A DNA stretch of 8,771 nt from CAWVWF01 sp963933885. GTDB lineage: Bacteria; Bacteroidota; Bacteroidia; Flavobacteriales_C; GCA-002722245. The stretch is taken from positions 1-8,771 of the forward strand of contig CAWVWF010000156.1 in the NCBI GenBank assembly GCA_963933885.1, read 5' to 3'. Positions 1 through 5,251 of the stretch are shown here, in pieces; within the stretch, counting starts at the first letter, position 1, and every line of letters begins with the position of its first letter. The notes under the pieces are model-generated. The model was not told the origin of the DNA. It worked only from the letters and a program-made list of their open reading frames with translations, and searched no databases. A program made the position numbers and the translations under genes.

Positions 1-1096
1 CAATCTTACGAGAAAGTACTGTAGTTGCATCTAAGTGAGCAAACGTTGTTGCTGGAGCTGGATCCGTAAGATCATCCGCAGGAACATAAACCGCTTGTAC
101 TGATGTAATAGAACCATTCTTCGTAGAAGTAATACGTTCTTGCATCATACCCATTTCAGTTGCCAATGTTGGTTGGTAACCTACTGCAGAAGGCATACGA
201 CCTAATAAAGCCGACATTTCTGATCCTGCTTGAGTAAATCTAAAGATGTTATCGATAAAGAAAAGGATATCTTTTCCTCCACCATCACCACTTCCATCAC
301 CATCACGGAAATACTCAGCTAATGTTAAACCAGATAAGGCAACACGAGCACGAGCTCCAGGAGGCTCATTCATTTGTCCGAAAACAAATGTCGCTTTAGA
401 TTCTTTTAATTTGTTTTTATCAACTTTAGACAGATCCCATCCACCAGCTTCCATGTCCTTTTCGAACTCTTCACCGTAACAGATAATACCTGATTCAATC
501 ATTTCTCTTAAAAGGTCATTTCCTTCACGAGTTCTTTCACCTACACCAGCAAATACTGACAAACCACCGTGACCTTTTGCGATATTGTTAATTAGCTCTT
601 GAATCAAAACCGTTTTACCAACACCAGCTCCTCCAAATAATCCAATCTTTCCTCCTTTTGCATAAGGCTCAATAAGATCAATTACTTTGATTCCTGTGAA
701 TAAAATTTCCGAAGCAGTAGATAAATCTTCAAACAATGGTGGTTGTCTGTGTATTTCATTACCACCTACGTTAGAAACTTCAGGAAGTCCGTCGATAGCT
801 TCACCTACAACGTTAAATAATCTACCGTAAACATCGTCTCCAATAGGCATTGTAATAGCAGATCCAGTAGCAATAACTTCCATTCCTCTCTTCAAGCCAT
901 CTGTTGAATCCATTGAGATCGTTCTTACAGTGCTTTCTCCAACATGTTGTTGAATTTCAAGAACAATTCTTTTACCTTGACCATTAGTTACTTCTAACGC
1001 ATCAAAGATATTTGGTAGTTCACCACCTTCAATATCAAAAGAAACATCGATTACTGGACCGATTATCTGTATTATTTTACCTTTTAAAGTTGACAT
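1..1096 (-). CDS. atpD: F1Fo ATP synthase subunit beta, 5' part (3' end outside window)
   Basis: This is the catalytic beta subunit of the F1 sector, which makes ATP from ADP and phosphate on the cytoplasmic face of the inner membrane. I translated it by hand from the reverse strand. It is open from the ATG at 1096 (MSTLKGKIIQIIGPVIDVSF) to the window edge, giving 365 full codons of an expected ~500. The N-terminal beta-barrel domain covers about residues 1-80. The Walker A P-loop GGAGVGKT is at 155-162, the GERTREG motif with catalytic Glu187 at 186-192, Walker B LFFID at 278-282, and the conserved ALLGRMPSAVGYQPTLA stretch at 296-312. The DELSEED region and C-terminal helical bundle lie beyond the edge. 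Two insertions relative to the E. coli protein are visible, at about residues 212-234 and 266-275. Its divergent neighbour is ribF. atpC commonly follows atpD in this phylum but cannot be seen here. Identification is secure. Confidence 0.98.
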   Translation of the reverse strand, partial: MSTLKGKIIQIIGPVIDVSFDIEGGELPNIFDALEVTNGQGKRIVLEIQQHVGESTVRTISMDSTDGLKRGMEVIATGSAITMPIGDDVYGRLFNVVGEAIDGLPEVSNVGGNEIHRQPPLFEDLSTASEILFTGIKVIDLIEPYAKGGKIGLFGGAGVGKTVLIQELINNIAKGHGGLSVFAGVGERTREGNDLLREMIESGIICYGEEFEKDMEAGGWDLSKVDKNKLKESKATFVFGQMNEPPGARARVALSGLTLAEYFRDGDGSGDGGGKDILFFIDNIFRFTQAGSEMSALLGRMPSAVGYQPTLATEMGMMQERITSTKNGSITSVQAVYVPADDLTDPAPATTFAHLDATTVLSRKI

Positions 1097-1107
1097 ATTT
1101 CAAATAG

Positions 1108-1123
1108 AGTTTAAATATAAACT
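1108..1123 (-). repeat. Short inverted repeat in the atpD leader
   Basis: The arms AGTTTA and TAAACT (6 bp each) flank a 4-nt loop, 12 nt upstream of the atpD ATG. It lies between the putative -7 element and the start codon, so it would form a small AU-rich hairpin in the mRNA leader. In DNA this AT-rich, such a palindrome can arise by chance. Any regulatory role is speculative. Confidence 0.3.
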
Positions 1124-1140
1124 TATGCTAATTTCGGGTG

Positions 1141-1148
1141 CAAAGATA
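1141..1148 (-). promoter_or_regulatory. Putative Bacteroidota -7 promoter element for atpD
   Basis: On the minus strand this reads TATCTTTG, an exact match to the Bacteroidota -7 consensus TAnnTTTG. It would start transcription a few bases downstream and give an atpD leader of roughly 35-40 nt. I find no TTG at the usual -33 spacing, so support rests on the -7 box and its position in the divergent spacer. Confidence 0.5.
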
Positions 1149-1195
1149 TAGATTTTTCTTTTACTTTAGTAATAATTATTGAATAATTTTATTAC

Positions 1196-1203
1196 TATTT
1201 TTG
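1196..1203 (+). promoter_or_regulatory. Putative Bacteroidota -7 promoter element for ribF
   Basis: TATTTTTG matches the TAnnTTTG -7 consensus exactly and lies about 46 nt upstream of the ribF GTG, implying a leader of about 40 nt. No convincing -33 TTG is present at the right distance; the nearest TTG (1179-1181) is only 14 nt away. The leader is too short to hold an FMN riboswitch. Confidence 0.5.
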
Positions 1204-1249
1204 CACAAGCGTTAGATATTTACATATTACATCCAAGAAATAATTCAAA

Positions 1250-2179
1250 GTGAAAGTTTACAGAGGCTTAGAACAGTACAACACAGTGAAAAATGCAGTA
1301 GTTACTACAGGTACCTATGACGGGGTTCATCTTGGACATAAAACGATAATTAAACATTTAAAAAACATTGCCAAGAAGAATAACGGAGAAACAGTCGTAC
1401 TTACTTTCCACCCTCACCCTAGAATGGTTCTTCAAGAAAACAGTGATATTAAATTACTTGGAACAATTGACGAACGTATCAATTCATTAGAAGAAGCGGG
1501 TATCGACCATTTAATTATAATACCTTTCACAAAAGAATTTTCTCGCATCTCATCTCTAGAGTTTGTTAGGGATATTTTAGTGAATCAAGTTGGTACAAAA
1601 AAACTGGTTATAGGTTATGATCATCACTTCGGGAGAAACAGAGAGGGGTCTTTTGAACATTTAGTTGAATTCGGTCCAATGTATGGATTTGAAGTTGAAG
1701 AAATTCCAGCAATAGATGTTAAAGATGTAAACGTAAGCTCAACAAAAATAAGAGAAGCATTAGCTGAAGGAGATATAAGTAAGGCAAAAGAATACCTTGG
1801 GCGTAACTATTCGCTATCTGGAATTGTTGTAGCTGGTGAGCAGATCGGAAGACAAATGGGATTCCCTACTGCTAATATTAAAATAAAAGAAAGTATTAAG
1901 TTAATTCCTGAAATTGGAGTCTATGCAGTAAAAGTATTTCACAACGAAAATCAACATAATGGAATGCTTAATATTGGATATAGACCTACAATTGGTAATC
2001 AAAATGAATTAAGCATTGAAGTTAATTTATTCGACTTTAATGCTAACTTATATGATGAAGAACTTAAAATTGAATTCATTAGTAAAATACGAAATGAAAA
2101 ACAATTTAAGGACGTTGGTCAATTAAAGGAGCAGTTGGAACGAGACTTGATTAATTGCAAAAAGATTTTAAAAGCATGA
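1250..2179 (+). CDS. ribF: Bifunctional riboflavin kinase / FMN adenylyltransferase (FAD synthetase)
   Basis: This cytoplasmic enzyme phosphorylates riboflavin to FMN with ATP and then adenylylates FMN to FAD. The 309-residue length is typical of the family. The N-terminal nucleotidyltransferase domain (about 1-185) shows GTYDGVHLGH at 21-30 (the HxGH-type ATP site), FHPHP at 53-57, GYDHHFGRNREG at 122-133 and SSTKIREAL at 163-171. The C-terminal riboflavin kinase domain (about 186-309) shows GFPTAN at 204-209, NIGYRPTIG at 241-249 and the IEVNLFDF strand with the likely catalytic Glu257. The start is a GTG: an in-frame TAA at 1241-1243 rules out a longer protein, and the residues right after the GTG (KVYRGLEQY) look like a normal RibF N-terminus. 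The next gene starts inside its stop codon, so the two are probably co-transcribed. No FMN riboswitch is visible upstream. Confidence 0.97.
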   Translation: MKVYRGLEQYNTVKNAVVTTGTYDGVHLGHKTIIKHLKNIAKKNNGETVVLTFHPHPRMVLQENSDIKLLGTIDERINSLEEAGIDHLIIIPFTKEFSRISSLEFVRDILVNQVGTKKLVIGYDHHFGRNREGSFEHLVEFGPMYGFEVEEIPAIDVKDVNVSSTKIREALAEGDISKAKEYLGRNYSLSGIVVAGEQIGRQMGFPTANIKIKESIKLIPEIGVYAVKVFHNENQHNGMLNIGYRPTIGNQNELSIEVNLFDFNANLYDEELKIEFISKIRNEKQFKDVGQLKEQLERDLINCKKILKA

Positions 2180-2775
2180 TTCAAAAAACTATTGTATATA
2201 TACTGTTTATATTCTTTTCTTTTCAAGCAAAGGCACAGTTAACACCGCTCTACCAATTAAATAATGAACCATCCTATACTTCCTTAGAAAAAGCAAAAAA
2301 AGATTCAGCAACAGTCACCAAACTAACGCTTAAAAGAAAAAAGTATAAAACGATTCCGAAAGAGATCTGGAATATGACCAGCCTTCAATACTTAGACTTA
2401 AGTAAAAACAAGATTGATTCAATTCCTCCTCAAATAGAAAATCTAAAAAGTTTACAAGTATTAATTCTTTCGAAGAATAAAATCAGCAACCTTCCTGAAG
2501 AGTTCTACAAATTAACAAATCTTAAAATCATTAGAATCGGTAGTACGGACGTTAGTTCCTTAAGTAAACAAGTGAGTAATTTCAAGAAGCTTGAAGAGTT
2601 AGATTTATGGAATACTAATGTAGATGTTCTTCCATTTGAGCTTAGTAAATTACCAAAACTCAAACTTTTAGATTTAAGAGGTATACTTCTTAATGTGGAA
2701 AAGCAGGAAGACATTTTAGAATTATATTCTGAAACTAAAGTGCTAATGAGCTTGCCTTGTAATTGTTCTTTTTAG
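2176..2775 (+). CDS. Small exported leucine-rich-repeat protein
   Basis: This 199-residue protein has an N-terminal signal peptide (hydrophobic stretch at about 5-16, likely cleavage near AKA-Q at residues 18-21), so it should be exported to the periplasm or beyond. There is no lipobox cysteine and no T9SS C-terminal domain. From about residue 47 it consists of leucine-rich repeats with an exact 23-residue period, beginning at residues 70, 93, 116, 139 and 162 in the pattern LxxLxLxxNxIxxxPxxIxxL (for example LQYLDLSKNKIDSIPPQIEN). Such folds usually bind proteins. The C-terminus carries a CNC pair. I chose the ATG at 2176, which overlaps the ribF stop (ATGA), over an upstream TTG at 2155 because it places the signal peptide at the N-terminus. 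Translational coupling to ribF is likely. The specific function is unknown. Confidence 0.85.
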   Translation: MIQKTIVYILFIFFSFQAKAQLTPLYQLNNEPSYTSLEKAKKDSATVTKLTLKRKKYKTIPKEIWNMTSLQYLDLSKNKIDSIPPQIENLKSLQVLILSKNKISNLPEEFYKLTNLKIIRIGSTDVSSLSKQVSNFKKLEELDLWNTNVDVLPFELSKLPKLKLLDLRGILLNVEKQEDILELYSETKVLMSLPCNCSF

Positions 2776-2783
2776 TAATATTC

Positions 2784-2815
2784 ATTCTTGTTTAAATCTT
2801 TTCAATTTCAAGAAT
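2784..2815. repeat. Inverted repeat between convergent genes
   Basis: ATTCTTG (2784-2790) and CAAGAAT (2809-2815) form a 7-bp stem with an 18-nt AT-rich loop, just after the LRR gene stop. No T-tract follows on the plus strand, so it is a weak candidate for a transcript-ending or mRNA-stabilising hairpin. Confidence 0.25.
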
Positions 2816-2829
2816 CGATTATCCCTTAA

Positions 2830-2846
2830 AACTTGCTGTCCAAGTT
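2830..2846 (-). terminator. Possible terminator hairpin downstream of xerD
   Basis: AACTTG (2830-2835) and CAAGTT (2841-2846) form a 6-bp stem around a 5-nt loop, about 25 bp past the xerD stop. Read on the minus strand, the stem runs into a short T run (CAAGTTTTAAGG), as an intrinsic terminator would. The stem is short and only moderately GC-containing, so confidence is low. Confidence 0.3.
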
Positions 2847-2870
2847 AATAACGCAAACATTAAAACAATC

Positions 2871-3773
2871 CTACTTTCTACTTCTAGGGTGAAACTCAAT
2901 TATTTCAGACCTAAGAAAGTCTCTATCCAAGTGTGTGTATATTTCTGTTGTAGATATCGATTCATGTCCTAACATCTCTTGAATGGCTCTTAAATCAGCT
3001 CCACCTTCAAGTAAATGAGTTGCAAAAGAATGACGGAAAGTATGCGGACTAATTTTCTTCTTCATTCCGCATAACAGGCATAGTTGTTTAATGATTGTAA
3101 AAACCATAACTCGGGTAAGCTTTGCACCTCTTCTGTTTAGAAAAACATAGTCTTCGTTATCAGGCTTTACATCTTGATGCATTCTAGTATGATCAAGATA
3201 AAGGTTAATCTCTTTAATAGCTTTCCCTCCAATAGGAACAAACCGTTCTTTGTTTCCTTTACCTTTTACTTTTACAAATCCAGATTCAAAATGTAAATCT
3301 GTCAACTTCAATGTAACCAATTCTGAAACCCGCAACCCACAGCTATATAATGTTTCTAACATAGCTTTATTTCGAGTTCCTTCTTTTTTACTTAAATCAA
3401 TTGCATCAATCAATTCGTCAATTTCAGCTATTGATAATGTATCTGGTAATTTCCTTCCTGTTTTAGGAGATTCTAATAAAACAGAAGGATCAATTTCAAT
3501 TTCTTCTTCTAGTAGCAAGTATTTGTAAAAACTTTTAATTCCTGAGATAATTCGAGCTTGACTTACTGGACTCATCCCTAAATCAGCAATCCAATGTACA
3601 AAGAATCGCAATTCATTATACGATAAATGTAATGGTGATTTATTTAAAGAAGCTACTTCTATATATTGGCATAGTTTATCTAAGTCACTCAAATATGCAT
3701 CTACCGAGTTATTAGAAAGACTCTTTTCGAGCTTTAAAAACGTTTTAAATCCTTTTCTAAAACTATTCAACAT
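2871..3773 (-). CDS. xerD: Site-specific tyrosine recombinase, XerC/XerD family
   Basis: This 300-residue protein is the normal length for a Xer recombinase, which resolves chromosome dimers by strand exchange at dif. The N-terminal SAM-like core-binding domain spans about 5-90 and the catalytic domain about 108-295. All catalytic residues are visible: Arg148 in SCGLRVSEL, Lys172 in KGKGNKERFVP, His244 and Arg247 in SPHTFRHSFATH, His270 in MLGHESISTTEIYTH and nucleophile Tyr279. The ending IYTHLDRDFLR is XerD-like. I prefer XerD over XerC or an integron/phage integrase because of overall resemblance and the absence of any att-like repeats or mobile-element cargo. The ATG directly follows the stop of the TerB-J gene, in the same reading frame, so it is almost surely the downstream gene of a two-gene operon. 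No dif site is recognised nearby. Confidence 0.93.
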   Translation of the reverse strand: MLNSFRKGFKTFLKLEKSLSNNSVDAYLSDLDKLCQYIEVASLNKSPLHLSYNELRFFVHWIADLGMSPVSQARIISGIKSFYKYLLLEEEIEIDPSVLLESPKTGRKLPDTLSIAEIDELIDAIDLSKKEGTRNKAMLETLYSCGLRVSELVTLKLTDLHFESGFVKVKGKGNKERFVPIGGKAIKEINLYLDHTRMHQDVKPDNEDYVFLNRRGAKLTRVMVFTIIKQLCLLCGMKKKISPHTFRHSFATHLLEGGADLRAIQEMLGHESISTTEIYTHLDRDFLRSEIIEFHPRSRK

Positions 3774-4571
3774 TTATTTCAACCCTCTACTTTTCTTAAT
3801 TGCTTCATATGCTTCTTGAAGTTTTTGAAACTTGTCTTCTGCTACCTCAACATGATCTTTTCCTAAATGAGCTACTTTATCTGGATGGAACTTTACAGCT
3901 AACTTCCTATATGCTTTCTTTAATTCTTTATCATCTGCACTCGCTGAAATACCGAGCACACTATAACTTGATGTTAAAGAAACTCTACTCTTTCTGGCTG
4001 TACTTCGAGATGAACTACCAGTACTTCTATACCCGCCACTATAAGTTTGAGTATACATTGCTTTCATACTGAGAAACTCCATTGATGACAATCCCATTCC
4101 TCTTGAAATTCTTTCAATAACAGATAATTCAGAAACATCAATTTGACCATCTGACTTAGCAATTCCAAATAAATACTGAAGTAATAATCTTTTTTCAGCG
4201 ATGCGCATACTCATTCTGATTTGTCTCGCAACATCATCAACAGGAATATCTTGTTTTAAAACCTCTCCTAATATTTGAATTTTTTCTTGAGCTACTTCTG
4301 CACCAAAGTTTTGAATGAAATATTTTTTAACATAATCTAATTCAGATTTTAAAATCTTTCCATCAGCTTTCATCACAGCAGCAGAGATAACAATTAAAGC
4401 AGCGCTAAAATCTCCACGTTGTGTCACTCTTTTTCTGCTAGATTTTTCGTCTTTAAAAATATTACTACCACCTTTATCGATAGCTCCACCAATAGCAATT
4501 CCGATAATCATTCCTATTGGTCCACCACCAAGAACCCAACCTAAACCTGCTCCAAAAATTTTCCCTAACAT
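3774..4571 (-). CDS. TerB-J-domain protein, DjlA-like membrane-anchored co-chaperone
   Basis: This 265-residue protein has three parts. The N-terminal glycine-rich hydrophobic segment (about 5-31, LGWVLGGGPIGMIIGIAIGG) is probably a membrane anchor of the DjlA type. A TerB-like helical domain (about 54-172) carries two related acidic segments, KADGKILKSELDYV (68-81) and KSDGQIDVSELSVI (139-152), which are typical of TerB metal-binding repeats. A Ser/Thr/Arg-rich linker (about 176-202) leads to a C-terminal J domain (about 202-265) with the HPD motif at 229-231 in AVKFHPDKV. J domains stimulate the ATPase of DnaK/Hsp70 chaperones, so the protein likely recruits DnaK to the inner membrane. No zinc-finger or substrate-binding domain of a full DnaJ is present. 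Its stop abuts the xerD start, and the upstream HAD gene diverges from it across 32 bp. The family assignment is strong; the client proteins are unknown. Confidence 0.88.
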   Translation of the reverse strand: MLGKIFGAGLGWVLGGGPIGMIIGIAIGGAIDKGGSNIFKDEKSSRKRVTQRGDFSAALIVISAAVMKADGKILKSELDYVKKYFIQNFGAEVAQEKIQILGEVLKQDIPVDDVARQIRMSMRIAEKRLLLQYLFGIAKSDGQIDVSELSVIERISRGMGLSSMEFLSMKAMYTQTYSGGYRSTGSSSRSTARKSRVSLTSSYSVLGISASADDKELKKAYRKLAVKFHPDKVAHLGKDHVEVAEDKFQKLQEAYEAIKKSRGLK

Positions 4572-4576
4572 TGTTG

Positions 4577-4584
4577 TACTTTTG
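4577..4584 (+). promoter_or_regulatory. Putative -7 promoter element for the HAD phosphatase gene
   Basis: TACTTTTG matches the Bacteroidota TAnnTTTG -7 consensus exactly and sits 19 nt before the ATG at 4604. Transcription would begin close to 4590, leaving a leader of little more than a dozen bases. No -33 TTG is visible at normal spacing; that position falls inside the divergent gene. Confidence 0.45.
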
Positions 4585-4596
4585 TAATTTACACAC

Positions 4597-4604
4597 TAAA
4601 GATA
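4597..4604 (-). promoter_or_regulatory. Weak -7-like element for the TerB-J/xerD operon
   Basis: On the minus strand this reads TATCTTTA, one base off TAnnTTTG, and lies 25 nt before the ATG at 4571. It touches the start codon of the divergent HAD gene, so the two promoters would be interleaved within about 32 bp. This is inferred from position and an imperfect match only. Confidence 0.3.
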
Positions 4605-5251
4605 TGAAGAATCATTTTGTACTGTTTGATTTAGATGGAACTATTACAGATTCCTCTGAAGGAATCATCAACTCTATCCAATATGCTTTAAACAAAATGG
4701 GCCTTCATGAGGATGATAAAGAAAAATTAAGAAGCTATGTTGGGCCTTCCTTGAAACAAACATTCTTATCAAATTACTTCCCAGATGGAGATCAATACAA
4801 AGAAGCTATAGTTCACTACAGAACTTATTACGCTGAAAAAGGAATCTTTGAAAATAAACTATATGATGGTATTATTGATGTATTCGAAGCAATAAAAAAA
4901 GAAGGTGGACACATTGCTTTATCTACAGCTAAACCAACTTATTTTGCTAAAATAATTTTAAAATATTTTAACATAAATGAATACTTTGATGTTGTTGTAG
5001 GAAGTCATTTGGATGGAACCAGAACTGAAAAGAAAGAAATCATTTATGAAACACTTGATCAACTTGGTCTACCAGATCCTAACAACTGTTATATGATCGG
5101 AGATCGTGAATATGATATCATTGGAGCAAAATATCATAACTTAAAAACAATTGGTGTAAGTTACGGTTATGCACCAAGTGGAGAACTGGAAGCTGTAACC
5201 CCTACTCACATTGTTTCTAATCCTTCAGAGATTACTAACGTAATACAGTAA
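4604..5251 (+). CDS. HAD-superfamily hydrolase, phosphoglycolate-phosphatase/5'-nucleotidase-like
   Basis: This 215-residue soluble phosphatase is of the haloacid dehalogenase superfamily. Motif I is FDLDGT, with nucleophile Asp9 and acid/base Asp11. An alpha-helical C1 cap occupies about 15-85. Motif II is LSTAK with Thr108, motif III Lys is within RTEKKEII (Lys144), and motif IV is GDREYD at 166-171 with Mg-binding Asp167 and Asp171. The size, cap type and GDREYDIIGA motif fit the Gph/PgmB-like subfamily that includes phosphoglycolate phosphatases and small 5'-nucleotidases; the substrate cannot be fixed from sequence. I chose the ATG at 4604. A longer reading from 4517 would add 29 residues that overlap the divergent gene antisense and have no HAD character, whereas 4604 puts the hydrophobic strand and DLDGT in the usual place. 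Its last 17 bases overlap the convergent T9SS cargo gene. Confidence 0.9.
   Translation: MKNHFVLFDLDGTITDSSEGIINSIQYALNKMGLHEDDKEKLRSYVGPSLKQTFLSNYFPDGDQYKEAIVHYRTYYAEKGIFENKLYDGIIDVFEAIKKEGGHIALSTAKPTYFAKIILKYFNINEYFDVVVGSHLDGTRTEKKEIIYETLDQLGLPDPNNCYMIGDREYDIIGAKYHNLKTIGVSYGYAPSGELEAVTPTHIVSNPSEITNVIQ

Noticed and set aside
281..306. CAC/CAT-rich plus-strand run resembling a polyhistidine tag or simple repeat
   Set aside because: It is the antisense of the Gly/Asp codons of AtpD residues 265-272. It is not an engineered tag and the plus strand is not coding here.
246..479. 77-codon plus-strand open frame
   Set aside because: It lies wholly antisense to atpD, whose translation is continuous and strongly conserved; the peptide has low-complexity Pro/Ser content and no family resemblance.
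1097..1249. FMN riboswitch ahead of ribF
   Set aside because: The expected leader is only about 40 nt and the spacer contains no GC-rich multi-helix conserved RFN sequence.
2505..2714. 69-codon minus-strand open frame
   Set aside because: Antisense to the LRR repeats; its Leu/Ser-rich composition simply mirrors the repeat codons.
3250..3528. 92-codon plus-strand open frame
   Set aside because: Antisense to the middle of xerD, which contains essential catalytic residues; no promoter or recognisable domain.
2871..3773. Mobile-element integrase or phage attachment region
   Set aside because: The recombinase is Xer-like in length and motifs, sits in an operon with a housekeeping co-chaperone, and no tRNA, direct repeats or phage genes are present.
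3800..4072. 90-codon plus-strand open frame
   Set aside because: Antisense to the J domain and linker of the TerB-J gene; no family resemblance.
4517..4603. N-terminal 29-codon extension of the HAD gene from an upstream start
   Set aside because: It overlaps the divergent TerB-J coding start, has no HAD-like sequence, and would place the putative promoter at 4577-4584 inside the gene.
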